NCBI GenBank assembly: GCA_024734495.1 | Contig: JALMQS010000903.1 | Location: 62,001-126,000, forward strand | Direction: 5' to 3' | DNA: 64,000 bases | Origin: Forficula auricularia | Taxonomy: Eukaryota; Arthropoda; Insecta; Dermaptera; Forficulidae | Part shown: one piece after another, positions 45,391 to 55,599 of the stretch | Layout of the letters: every line of letters starts with the position of its first letter | Numbering within the stretch: the first letter of the stretch is position 1 | Program-made: the position numbers and the translations under genes | Notes under the pieces: model-generated | What the model was told of the DNA's origin: nothing | Database searches by the model: none | The model's input: the letters and a program-made list of their open reading frames with translations, nothing else

Positions 45391-45591
45391 GTTTCACCTC
45401 ACACCAACACCAGACTCTAATAATTATTTCATTTGTTTATATAGAATCAGAGGGTTCAGGTAGCCAATATAATAGAATTGAAAAGTTTTTATTTTGCCGA
45501 GAGTAGCAGAGTCAAGAGTATATCAAATGAAAATTCGAATTTAGAAAAGAATTGAATTGATATATCTTGTTTCTTTTTATTTTAAGGTAGT

Positions 45592-46101
45592 TCTTTTATA
45601 AATGCAAAAATTCAAGAAGTCTTCGAAACTTGGAATATAAGTCGTTAAAAGCATAATAAACACACTGTTTGAAGACGATTTACTACACCAAACATGAAAT
45701 AATTGCAATTAAAAATGAAATTTTTTGTATATGATAGAATGGGAAAGGGTGGGAAAATGATCATTATTTTATTTTTTTTTTCATTGAAGGACTTTCCCCA
45801 TCTTGATGAAAAACTAATATATGTTAGAATAATATATTCGGAGTAACTTAAAAAAAATTGAAATTATTTACCTTGTAGTTTTGATAAAAAATAAAAAAAA
45901 AAAACATATTTGGGCGATTAATTTTAGAGAAGGGGATATAAGATCAATGGCTTGGAAACGATCCATTCATAAAGAGGATATAGTAGTGTGAGAAGTACAG
46001 TCACGTTAAAAAACATAACCTAAAATTTTAGCACCGTTCATATGTATAGAGTAGTTTTGAGGCTAAAACTGTTTGTGTGGATTGCCTCTAAAGAACCTTA
46101 A
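45592..46101 (+). mobile_element. TTAA-flanked MITE type I, copy 3
   Basis: TTAA borders, ends ggtagttcttttataaatgc and ctctaaagaacc. Orientation as in the copy at 10143. Confidence 0.85.
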
Positions 46102-46104
46102 ATT

Positions 46105-46700
46105 CACTCAAAAAAAAAAAAAATATTTCCTCATTCTGCTTAAAATTTCTGAAACGTGAAAAAAAAATTTCAGCCATGATTTAAAAAAATTCTTAATTTA
46201 CCTACAATTAGAGAAAAAAATTCCCAAATCTTCATAGCCTTTTTATTTGCCCCCTAAATAATAATAATTAAATACTAAGTTAGACATTCATATATTCTAT
46301 GCATATTCAAAAGTTTGAATTCACAAATGGATGATTTAAATTTCCTGCGAACTTTTTTCCACCTTAGCAAATTTGCTTCTAGAATATTGACAATCCTTTA
46401 GAATGGCCAGGCAATATTTCATATCCATTTAAATCCGGATATGGCTCACATTTCTAGAGGCCAGAGGTGTCACGTTCGATTCAGAAGCCAGGCCAGGTAA
46501 AATCCGATCATTACTCTTTATCCTCTTTCAAATCACCGCAAAAAGGCCCTCTTCTCCATTTCTTTTCTTTGACACTTTATCAAAATCAAACCTCGTTGCA
46601 TACCATAAGAAAAACGATCAATCGATAATTCTCAAGACTGATATTTACTCCAGCTCATCTCAGTTTTCTTTAAATGTATATTCTACAACAAGGGCGTGCC
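46105..46700. other. Intronic, possible tRNA-like fragment
   Basis: At 46440-46500 atggctcacatttctagag followed by gtgtcacgttcgattcag resembles degenerate A and B boxes, weaker than the SINE at 37.7 kb. Otherwise unassigned. Confidence 0.35.
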
Positions 46701-46774
46701 CAAGATTTCACCTAGGGGGGGGGGGGGGGGCAGCTCATATTATTTTCAAGGAAGAGGGGATGGAAAAAAAAGTG

Positions 46775-46930
46775 TACTAAATTCTGCTGAGAATGATATG
46801 CTGTATAATGTTACTGCCACTGAGCGAGGGGAATGTCACATTGTATTGCTTTCACTGACTTCTCAAAACCCTGAAGAAGGAGGGAATAAACCTCCTAAAC
46901 GTCGGCTTTGAATAAAAAAGATAGTTAGCT
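46775..46930 (+). mobile_element. Hammerhead family B variant, partial copy 2
   Basis: Parallels 32480-32680 (gctgagaatgatatg, gttactgccactgagcgag). Core at 46871-46905 is CTGAAGA...CCTCC-TAAAC-GTC; the G of GAAA is T, so it is inactive by rule. A G-run at 46711-46726 lies upstream. Confidence 0.7.
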
Positions 46931-47215
46931 CAAAATCTAGTGTGAAAATAAAACGAAATTTCAAATGTAGTTTAGGTGCATTGAGATTAAGAGCTGATTA
47001 GATTTTGGTTGAAATCGAATCCAAAATTAAGTCGGGGGGGGGGTTAAAAATTAAAACTATAAGATGTTCAAACTAAAATAAATTGACACGTTCTGATGTG
47101 GACATCCACTTGACTTTACCATACTCTTCTGTTTGAGTTTGGCCTTTTAATTTTTTGCCCCCCCCCCTAATTTTGGCGCCAGGAAAAAAATATTTTTGTT
47201 AAGTATATCTTTATT
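46928..47215. repeat. Two fragments of the TTTACCATAC MITE, head to head
   Basis: 46928-47075 (ttgagattaagagctgatta, gattttggtt) follows the orientation of the 56.5-kb copy. 47085-47215 (acgttctgatgtggacatcc, acttgactttaccatac) is the opposite end reversed. Confidence 0.65.
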
Positions 47216-47394
47216 TTATAGTAGGTATATTTCATTTTTCTTCTGTTTTTAGTTTGAATATATTATAATTTCACTGATTATGTAGGTAGGTATACATAAT
47301 TTGGTTGACTTTGGTCCAAGGGCCTAGAATTTTGTATTTTTAAATGATTTTATTAAATATTAAATATAAGGAAGGGGCCAAGCATATGATAACC

Positions 47395-47480
47395 GTAAAA
47401 TCACGCTTTCCGTGGCCCCGCGATCTGACGACGGATTCTTATAGAACTCATCAAAATAAGACGAAAATCAGGAATGGTGT
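47395..47480 (+). repeat. Fragment of the 14.9-kb foldback family
   Basis: cgcgatctgacgacggattc, ttatagaactcatcaaaata, agacgaaaat match the left arm at 14900-14960. Confidence 0.75.
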
Positions 47481-47484
47481 AGGT

Positions 47485-48310
47485 TCTTGGTGAAACATAT
47501 TTAAATAAAGTAAAGAAAATTTCTAATTCTTTTTTAATTTTCTTTAATTCATATATATTTTTACATGTTCTATTTTTTAGTTGCCAACATAATAGACTTT
47601 ATTTCGTCTTCTAAGGGGGGGGGGGGGGGCACCGCCACCTGCCTATATGCTGTGCACGCCCATGTTCTACAATATTTCAAGTCCAATTTATTATACCTAC
47701 TATTACAGATACTTTTTTATTTAGGCCTTTCTTTTAAGAAGACTGAACTCTCATTGATTTTTTAAATATTTAGCTTTTGTCGAAGTTTTTATCTCCGAGC
47801 AAGTTAGCCCTATCGGGCTGGTTCTCGATATCCTCTGATACTAAGCCCTACATTAAAAACGTCTAAAATAAAGTGCTTTTTAAGATTACTGAATGTTAGT
47901 TCTTTGTAATTCTTTAAAGTGAATGTCACAGGTCGATTTCTTTTCTTTTGTCCATTTCATTGAATTGGACTTATACCCCCTTTTTTTATTTGTATTTAAT
48001 TTAAACTGGAAATCTTTATGTTGATTTGTTGCTATTAATATTTATTAAAAAAATGTTTAGAATATATATTAAGTAACATTTTTCTTTTGGAAAATCAACA
48101 AAAATAAATACCAAAATGAACTTTTTTTTAATTTCGATCTTTTCACAAATTTTCTATATTTCCTTGATGTTCATAAATTAAAATTAAAATATACATACCT
48201 ATCGATATTTTTTAACAAATAAAAAAAACACATTTTTTTTTTTCAAAAAATAGAAAACTCCAAAAATAAATAAATGAAAAGAAATATTAATTCATTTATC
48301 AACCTCATTC
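47485..48310. other. Intronic, unassigned
   Basis: AT-rich with a G-run at 47613-47628. No supported frame. Confidence 0.4.
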
Positions 48311-48314
48311 TTCG

Positions 48315-48760
48315 TTTTTACTTTACCATGCTGAGGACATGACTTTTTTGGCTTTGTTTGTTTGTTTATTATTTCAAAATATCTCAAAAATGGGTCAAAC
48401 TGTTTTGATAAAATAATTCTGCGAAATCACGTCTCTGGTTTACCAAAAATCCCTATCGAAAATTGATATTTTAAGAGATATTAGCTTCGTCCGTGATACA
48501 TGTTCCGAACATGTTCAGGAATCTCGAACATTTTCCAAACGTGTACTACGAACTAAGTTATTAATTATTTTGTCAAAATATCGATGAGTGAGTGGTTTAC
48601 CGAATTTCATGTATGGGTCGATTTTAAAAACTAATAAGAGCATCCAAAAGAAATTTCATTTTTATTTTGAAATTATGAACTGATTTGGTTTTGACTGAAA
48701 TCGGACACGAATTCAAAGGAGAGGGTTCTTAAAAAATTTTCAAGCCAAAAAGCTGAAATT
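48315..48760 (+). repeat. TTTACCATAC MITE, diverged fragment
   Basis: Starts tttttactttaccatgctga, continues with aaaatatctcaaaaatggg and gtcaaactgttttgataaaa, parallel to 56456-56900. Confidence 0.55.
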
Positions 48761-48848
48761 TTCTATCAAAGTTGAATTTAACACTTTATTTAGTAATGAG
48801 GTATTCACAAAATGATTCTTAAAATAATTTTATTTATTCAAGTAACTA

Positions 48849-49205
48849 CGGGTGGGCCATTTAACTTTTGGAATTTGAATCGGCTATAAAAAAAAACTAA
48901 TGAATATTTTTTCAAAATTATGAGTTTATTAGAAAGATTGGACATTTTCATTTATGAATGAAACACAAAATCATTATTCGATTTCCAAAAACAGTGCGCA
49001 AAAGATCGATTGTTACGTTGGCTGTGTGGCAAGTGGGGGCCGTCCTGTTGAAACCAAATGTCACCCATGTCCTCCTTTTCAATTTTTGGAAACAAAAATG
49101 TTGTTTTTCATTCTTAAATGAAAATGTCCAAATTCATAATTTTGAAAAAATATTCATTAGTTTTTTTAAAGCCGATTCAAATTCCAAAAGTTAGATGGCC
49201 CACCC
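48849..49205 (-). mobile_element. Tc1/mariner-type element with GGGTGGGCCAT ends
   Basis: The TIR GGGTGGGCCATTTAACTTTT is inverted at the right (aaaagttagatggcccaccc), between TA-like flanks. On the minus strand a transposase remnant reads DMGDIWFQQDG and, after a frameshift, TCHTANVTIDLLRTVFGNRI. This is the second-Asp block (WFQQDGAxxHTA) of a Tc1/mariner-related transposase. The rest of the gene is deleted. Confidence 0.8.
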
Positions 49206-49206
49206 T

Positions 49207-49590
49207 ATATATGTTGGGCCATCTAAAGTTTGGAATTTGAATCGGCTATAAAAAAAAAAACTAATGGATATTTTTTCAAAATTATAAGTTTATTAGAAAG
49301 ATTGGACATTTTTATTTAAGAATGAAACACCATATCATTCAAATGACTGACTGCCACGGGTGGCTTGACAGTACCCCATCCAATCAACCCAATTTTTCAG
49401 TACATTTTCAATTGGGTTGATCGGATGGGTAGCAGTCAAGCCACCCGTGGCAATCACTCATTTGAATGATGTGTTTCATTCTTAAATGAAAATGTCCAAT
49501 CTTTCTAATAAATTTATAATTTTGAAAAAAATTCATTAGTTTTTTTTATAGAACGATTCAAATTCCAAACCTTAGATGGCCCAACATATA
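49207..49590. mobile_element. Almost complete palindrome of the GGGCCATCTAA family
   Basis: Ends tgttgggccatctaaagttt / aaaccttagatggcccaaca. Arms of ~170 bp pair to a short centre near 49395-49410 (inner words tgccacgggtggcttgac and ggatgggtagcagtcaagc). It directly adjoins the previous element. Confidence 0.8.
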
Positions 49591-49904
49591 TTATCAAGTT
49601 GGAAACCCACAAAGAATGAAGCTAGATCCAAAATATTTGATGAGCATCTGAGAGAGCTCACTGAGAATTCTTTTGAACCAAATATCGACGTATTAATGTC
49701 TCAAAAACAATGACAAACATCTAACTAATTTTATATTGCTGACTTATCTTTTACTTTAATAATAAAAAAATCATAAAGTAAAAAGCTTAAATTACTTAAA
49801 TATGTTAACTATATATTTCAAGTTTCTTTGCACATCAGCTATCATTAGCGTTAGTGTATTTTATTTGTGGCCCAGGGAAGCTAAAAGGTTGTACATCCCT
49901 GCCC

Positions 49905-50680
49905 TAGACCCTTTGATCGATTCGGGTGAAATTCGCGTATATGGTACATTGGTACACTCTTTAAAACCTTACTAAAATCATTATTAATGTGCAATTGATC
50001 GTGAATCAAAACAAGGGATAGGGGGCTCCAAAAAATTAAAAATATAAAATCTTCGCCTGGGGGAAAAAAAAATCAATTTGTAATTTATTTAATCTTAATA
50101 TATAAGGAGGGCAGAGTTATGGTAAAATCATATAGATGGCCAGATCACCTTTTATTTTAATTTTTTTAACTATAATATTTCATGTAAAGTAAATAAATAC
50201 ATAATATTCTTCGCATTCATTAGTAAAATTTAATATTTAATTAATAAATAAATTAATCTTCTTAAATTGGACTATAAAATGAGATTTTACATAAAGTAAA
50301 ATTTAATTGCGAACATCAGAGAATAATAAGAAAATGAACCGATGTAATGAAAACCAGAGACAAACTGACGCCCAAAATTAATTTAATTTAAATTTCAAAT
50401 CAAATTTATTCGGAAATAAATATAAAATTTTTAAGTGTACTACCTACCATACTTCTACTGTATGGGCACATATATCAAAGTAATTAATTTTGATAATTAT
50501 TTTGATAAACGAATATAATAGAAATGAATATTTAAAATATATAAAATTTTGAATGATTCAGAAATTTATATTTAGAACTTAAATCAGATGACATACTTAA
50601 TATATATACAATATGGTACATATATATCTGCACTTGGCTATTTCATGGTTCCATTTGCTATTCATTTCTTTCCTAGATTA
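49905..50680. other. Intronic, nothing recognised
   Basis: AT-rich without supported frames. Confidence 0.4.
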
Positions 50681-50689
50681 TATGTATTA

Positions 50690-51760
50690 GTAATAAAGTT
50701 AAAAATTAAACTAGAAGTATTGGTGTTGAAACCAGTGGTGGTTTTTATTATGATGATGATTCAGATGGTTATATAGATTATAAGGATTTAGGGAAGAATG
50801 GTATTAATTTAAATAGGTCTGGTTCCTATATATGGTAAGTTAGTTAATTCAGATATAAATATGTAGGTTTTCATTCATTTGTAGGATCTGCATCTGGCAT
50901 TGATTTGTGGAACAGTCGATTTATTACTACTTGGGATTATAGTCCTCTGTCTCCTATGATTAAATCAATAATAAATTGTGTCAAGTCCTATAGTTGTACA
51001 AAATTTTATTTAGTTCTCACAAGCAGAGATTAGCTGAGTTAGAGAGAGGTCATACCATCATTGTTAAGGTTTTGACCTGACTTCCTTAACAACTTATGAC
51101 AAATGCCGGGTTGGCTAATACGTCGCTTGCATATAGTAATATAGAGTGGAAGGCTACCATATTTAGAAAAAGCGCTCTCTAGCGACTGGACTTAGCAAAC
51201 TCTTAGTTTTTAAGAGCTATCCAATGATCATAGAACATTCAAAGCCTTTGTCATAGATAAAAGATACATACCCTTTATGTTATATATATATATATGTATA
51301 AGCGTATTTTTTTGCTCTTGATAATGTCTTCAAAATTTGCCCCGAAGAGAGCGGTTTCCGCCATTTTATTGCCCAATGGATTTGCCTTTGTCTCGCCAGA
51401 GAGCTCTGTAACTCATATACGCTAAAATACATTGGCTCCTTATGGTGCCTTCCACTCTATATTATGGTACTCTATGGTCGCTTGCTCCTGGTATCGGGTT
51501 ATTGCGCGGGATTTTTAAATTACTTTTTGACTTTTGATGGAAATCTATGGTCATGTTATTTGTTGATGAGCATACATTTCTATTTTTTTTTCTTTTTCTT
51601 TTTTTTATACTTGTTTGTTGAATTGTTGTAGTTAATTTGTATTGATGTTTGTTAATGTATTGTAGCTAGATTGTATTGATGTTTGGAGGACCTAGCCACC
51701 GAGGACTTGTGCCTCTAAGGTCGAGGAATAAAGATTTATTTATTTATTATTTATTTATTT
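50690..51760 (+). mobile_element. LINE 3' end, interrupted
   Basis: Includes GFHSFVGSASGIDLWNSRFI (RT-tail-like LWNS), a 3' UTR matching 14424-14870 reversed, and a tail aataaagattt(attt)n at 51727-51765. The UTR is split at 51129 by a 347-bp element with an 8-bp duplication. The 5' limit is uncertain; the frame upstream at 50715-50838 may belong to it. Confidence 0.65.
51130..51476. mobile_element. 347-bp TIR element with perfect 8-bp TSD
   Basis: Ends CATATAGTAATATAGAGTGG and the reverse complement of CATAGAGTACCATAATATAG followed by agtgg. The target GTCGCTTG is exactly duplicated (51122-51129, 51477-51484) and the interrupted LINE supplies the empty-site sequence at 14.6 kb (gcaagtgacgcat reversed). 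CA...TG ends and 8-bp TSD fit hAT or P types. No ORF. Confidence 0.88.
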
Positions 51761-51852
51761 GTGAAACGACCGTAAAAATTATGGAGACTTGTCAAGTTTT
51801 CAGTCAAAAATAACATCACAATTTTATTTGTTTACATGTTTTTTCTCATCAG

Positions 51853-52039
51853 ATACCACCGTCTGGGATCATTTGAGTGCCTCCAGTGTGCAGAAGGATG
51901 CGATGCGTGTATTGACGATAGACCTTGCATCGCCGCCCTCAATTGGGTTGTTCGAACAGCGCTTCTCGTGCTCAGTTGTTGTGTTATCTGCTGCCTTCCA
52001 GCTGTTGCACTGTTCACCTGGAAATACGGACACGTCAAG
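51853..52039 (+). CDS. GPR158-like: GPR158/GPR179-like receptor, exon 3 (Cys cluster + TM1)
   Basis: Acceptor gttttttctcatcag, donor gtcaag|gtactt. The first base completes an Ala codon with exon 2; 62 codons follow: YHRLGSFECLQCAEGCDACI, DDRPCIAALNWVVRTALLVL, SCCVICCLPAVALFTWKYGH, VK. The CLxCxxGCDxCxDDxPC cluster is the membrane-proximal part of GPR158-type ectodomains. Residues from about 31 form a hydrophobic helix (VVRTALLVLSCCVICCLPAVAL), which I call TM1, ending in a basic KYGHVK loop. The exon ends in phase 0. Expected location is the plasma membrane. Confidence 0.95.
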
Positions 52040-52044
52040 GTACT

Positions 52045-52465
52045 TAACACTAACAATCTGGACCACATCATCTACATAATATTTTGGCGATTTAAGCAAG
52101 GTATAAAATATACTGTTGCAGTTTTCATCTACATACTTCGTTTTATAAAATTTCGAACACTTTTTATTATAAATTTTAAGATGTTATAAATAATTAAATG
52201 TAACAATTTTATTTTACTTTTTTCATCTTTTTCTTTGATTTCACGTCTATCTATCTTTGATTTTATTTTAGTTTAATTTAACTTATTTTGAATCTATCTT
52301 GTACAGACTGAAGTTTCTATTTAATAGATTATTGATTATTTTAATTTCTATCTATTTTTTTTTCTGTTCCACTCTGTACAATATCCAAACTTTATGATTT
52401 TTGAACAATATAATTTGTCATATTATACGTGAACAAAAGAGTTTTTAAAGGGTTGTAGTAGTGTT
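52045..52465. other. Intron 3 start, nothing recognised
   Basis: AT-rich intronic sequence with no element assigned. Confidence 0.5.
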
Positions 52466-52469
52466 TCAC

Positions 52470-52600
52470 AAATAATAAAAAAATTAAATTTTTTAAGTTT
52501 ACAAATTTGTAAATACAACTCCTGATGATGGGCTAAAAACCCGAAATACATATATATAGATTATTCAATAAAACTCCATTAATTAAATTTTTTTTATTTT
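52470..52600 (+). ncRNA. Hammerhead-like motif, family D, copy 2
   Basis: CTGATGA (52522-52528), T, stem II GGG-ctaaaaa-CCC, GAAAT. Downstream ttattcaataaaactccatt resembles the family D arm. Stem I is decayed. Confidence 0.6.
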
Positions 52601-52604
52601 TATT

Positions 52605-53640
52605 TTATTTTTGAAACACCACTACAATTCTTTAAAAACTCCTTTGTTTAATTTGTTTCACTATAAACCAACACCGCTTTCCCTAAATGTTATACGTGAA
52701 CGTTTCCGTTTCTTCTTAGTAATCTATATCAGCATGTTTAATTTATTTTATCGATTAAATACTATCTTGAGGCTCATCACATTTTCAACATAAATACAAT
52801 AATGCAACTCGCTGAATAATGAAAGTTTCTATTTAACTAACCGAAATGTTCACAAAGTATGACACTACACGTACACTAACCAACAAGTTTTTGTATTAAC
52901 ACATTACACTAGTTACGGACATTTTGACTGTCGCATACATTTTATAAATGAAGCCACTAAACTTTCACCAAAAATAGTGTTTTATTGGTTGCATAAGAAT
53001 CGTCCGACCTGCATAATGGGTGAAACCAGGCACTTGAAAGGGGCGGTATATAGCAAAATTATTTGTTTGTTCGATTGATTTTTTTTCTTCTTTTAGATTA
53101 AAGTTTTTCTGTGTATTTTTCTTTTAATTTTAAAGTGTAAAATTTGTTCAAAAAATATTCATATATAATAAATTAACCATTACTTGTTTGTGATATCCCT
53201 CTTGAGGGGCGGCAAAAAATTTCTTGCTTCAGCAGCAAGTTATTCTTGACCCGGTCCTGTTGTCAAGAGACAATGAATGTAAATTACGTCTATGCAATAT
53301 ACCGCCTTTAATTTTTGAAAATCTAAATACTATATATCGTCGGCTTGGAACAAGACTATGACAACTCGAAAAATTACTAATATATTTTCCAGGGGAGTTA
53401 ATTCAAGTTTTGCAAATCTATCTAGTTTAAATATATTTACATTAAGCATAACCACAGGACCCTTCTAGTACATACACATTTCAGAGACATTCAATAAAAT
53501 GTTGTCAATAGCTTTTTTTCGTTTAAGTTGATTACCCCTCTCCACCATCAGATATCATGTCTTGTTTCAAACCGACGGTATTTATCAAAAAAAAGTTTAA
53601 TCTGAAACCAGATAGATTTCACAATTTTAATTAGAAAATC
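52605..53640. other. Intronic, nothing firm
   Basis: AT-rich. 53180-53300 (tcttgaggggcggcaaaaaa, cttgacccggtcctg) is less AT-biased but unrecognised. Confidence 0.4.
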
Positions 53641-53700
53641 TCATCAGAATGCACGTCGTTTCGACGCCTATTTCTAGGCTTGTTTTCAAGTGCTCTGAGA
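53640..53700 (-). ncRNA. Degenerate hammerhead-like motif, family G
   Basis: Minus strand: GAGCAC, TTGAAAA, CAA, stem II GCCTA-gaaa-TAGGC, GTC, GAAAC, GAC, GTGCAT. Stem I GCAC/GTGC pairs, but the CUGANGA box is changed to UUGAAAA, so it would not fit the active consensus. Confidence 0.4.
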
Positions 53701-53961
53701 TATCTCTACTGTTTGAGTGAATTTAGTTCAAACTTTTCTTTCGATAAACAATTCAACCACCAAAACACTAAATCTAATAATCAGTAACTAAAATTTCAAG
53801 GTAGGTTTCACAAAATAAAACAAATATATATTTTTAGTTTTATCTCGATATAATTATAAATTTTAATTAAGAGTAATGGAAGGCAGCCCAGAGGTAGTGA
53901 GGAAAGAAAAAATTAACACATATAAAATTAGGTGTAATTTATTGGAATCCTTCCTCCTTTC

Positions 53962-54015
53962 CTTTCAAACCGACGTTTCAGAGGATTTTTCCCTCCTTCT
54001 TCAGGGGTTTCAAAG
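53962..54015 (-). ncRNA. Hammerhead-like motif, family B, left arm
   Basis: Minus strand: GAAACCC, CTGAAGA, A, GGAGG...CCTCT, GAAAC, GTC, GGTTTGAAA. The closing base of stem II changed C to T. Stem I AAACC/GGTTT intact apart from one inserted C. Confidence 0.65.
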
Positions 54016-54194
54016 GGTCAATGAATGAAACAAATAAAATGTTTCCTTCTTCTCTCCACAGTAGTGTTCAAAAACTTTCTTCATTTTTAACAAAGGCATA
54101 GAAAAATAAATTTTTTTCCCTTCTTTTCTTAATTAGATTAGATTAGTTTTTGAACACTACTGTGGAGAGAAGAAGAAACATTTTATTTGTTTCA

Positions 54195-54250
54195 TTCGTT
54201 GACCCTGAAGAAGGAGGGAAAAATCCTCCGAAACGTCGGTTTGAAAGGAA
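54195..54250 (+). ncRNA. Hammerhead-like motif, family B, right arm
   Basis: GACC, CTGAAGA (54205-54211), A, GGAGG...CCTCC, GAAAC, GTC, GGTTTGAAAG. Core and stem II intact; upstream stem I side shortened to ACC. Confidence 0.7.
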
Positions 54251-54533
54251 AGGAGGAAGGATTCAATAAATTACACCTAATTTTATTTGTGTTAATTTTT
54301 TCTTCCTCACTACCTCGGGCTGCTTCCATACTTTCAATTAAAATTTCTACCAGTCCGTCTCTCTCCCAAAGAAAATTTCGTTGCAAAAAAATTATAAATT
54401 TGTTTTATTTTGTGAAACCTACCTTGAAATTTTACTTACTGATTATTTAAAAATGTTTCACCTTGAACCGACACCTAACTCTTTAAAATTACTAAATTTA
54501 ATATATATTCATATTCATATTCATTATGTATAT

Positions 54534-55168
54534 AAGGGTGGTCCTTATTTCGAGTATTTTCGATTTTTTACGCTGGCAGAGGCTCATATGGTTCTAAATA
54601 AATAAAAAAAATATCCCTCAAGTTTCAAGACCCTATCTCATTTTTAACCTGTTCCTCAGAGCGATGTAAGTTTCCCAACTAAATAACTTGGTGTTTTTGG
54701 CATTGAACGATCAATTTTTTATTCCGGCCAAAGCAATGGTTTAAAAATTTGAAACTCTGTAGATTTTATCCTTATAATAGTAGCTACCCTTCAGAATTCT
54801 TACAGATTTGTAGCTATTATCATTTTGGAGTCTATAACTTACTAACACTAAGTTTATGGCAGTATTTTATCTAGCTGTAACTCCAAAATTATAACAACTA
54901 ATAATCTGAAAAAACTGAAGGATAGCTACTATTATAAAGGTAAAGTTTACAGAGATTCTAATTTTTTGAAATATTTCTTTGGCCGGAATAAAAAATTGAT
55001 CGTTCAATGCCAAAACCCCATGTTATTTAGATGGGCAACTTGCATCGCTCTGAGGCACAGGTTAAAATTGAGATTGGGACTTGAAATTTGGAAGATATTT
55101 TTTTTATTTATTTTGAACCATATGAGCCTCTGCCAAAATTCAAAAATACCCAAAATAAGGACCACCCT
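54534..55168. mobile_element. Foldback MITE (GTGGTCCTTATTT ends), copy 2
   Basis: agggtggtccttatttcgag left, reverse complement right; arms extend through ggcagaggctcatatggttc. Interior parallels 29948-30784 without the hAT insertion. TA-like flanks. Confidence 0.88.
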
Positions 55169-55260
55169 AATATATACGGTATATATTTAGTCAATTTTAA
55201 AAATTTATTTCCCCATAAATTGTAATATTTTATAATAATTGAATTCTGAACTGTTTTCAG

Positions 55261-55329
55261 GTGGTAAGGGCTGCGAGTCCTGTACTACTACGCGTCATTA
55301 CTCTAGGGGCTTTTTTTATGTACTGCACG
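55261..55329 (+). CDS. GPR158-like: GPR158/GPR179-like receptor, exon 4 (TM2)
   Basis: Acceptor gaactgttttcag, donor tgcacg|gtcagt. 23 codons, phase 0 at both ends: VVRAASPVLLRVITLGAFFM, YCT. (V/I)(V/I)(R/K)AASP followed by a hydrophobic helix is the TM2 signature of class C receptors. It follows KYGHVK of exon 3 directly. A 69-nt exon is short but both splice sites are good. Confidence 0.9.
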
Positions 55330-55489
55330 GTCAGTTCATATTTATTATTAATATTATTATGATGAGTATTATTATTTATCCCTGCCAATCATTGGAATTA
55401 AATTTGCATTCCACTTCTAACCTCTCTAATTTCAATTGATTTCTGTTTTTGAAAAGGCAAAATTCCAATGCTTTATTATTGAATTTCAG

Positions 55490-55599
55490 ACCCTCGTTAT
55501 TTATCCACGACCCAATGTCATTACATGTACGCTACGAGTTTGGCTTCGAGAGATTGGCTTCGCACTTACCTATGGCGCTCTCATGCTCAAGACCTGGAG
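55490..55599 (+). CDS. GPR158-like: GPR158/GPR179-like receptor, exon 5 (TM3)
   Basis: Acceptor attattgaatttcag, donor acctggag|gtgata. 36 codons plus two bases: TLVIYPRPNVITCTLRVWLR, EIGFALTYGALMLKTW. The Cys in ITCTLRVW is the class C TM3 cysteine that bonds to extracellular loop 2. LREIGFALTYGALMLKTWR is TM3 leading into intracellular loop 1/2 and matches the family closely. The intron before it is only 160 nt, against 3.2-14.9 kb for the others. Exons for helices 4 to 7 were not found in the remaining 8.4 kb, so they likely lie beyond the window. Confidence 0.95.

Larger units (their letters stand above)
48772..49901. mobile_element. hAT relic, 5' truncated, split by two insertions
   Basis: 48772-48848 and 49591-49901 match consecutive parts of the hAT at 40081-40670 and end with the same TIR (agggaagctaaaaggttg, acatccctg). 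The middle 740 bp are two adjacent Tc1/mariner-type elements. Confidence 0.85.
53871..54378. mobile_element. Hammerhead family B foldback, copy 3
   Basis: Arms aatggaaggcagcccagagg ... and its approximate reverse complement to 54378 (accagtccgtctctctccc). It carries a ribozyme core in each arm facing opposite ways, plus an inner inverted pair ttctctccacagtagtgttc / gaacactactgtggagagaa. Confidence 0.9.

Noticed and set aside
50676..50836. Candidate extra receptor exon with acceptor and donor
   Set aside because: The matching frame has an upstream stop and ends at TAA just at the donor, and the flanking receptor exons already join in phase without it.
52500..52550. Attenuator or bacterial-type terminator hairpin
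   Set aside because: Stem-loop plus AT tract fits the family D hammerhead-like motif in a eukaryotic intron.
55261..55329. ORF starting at 55239 extending through the donor
   Set aside because: It uses another frame; the receptor frame with splice sites on both sides is better supported.
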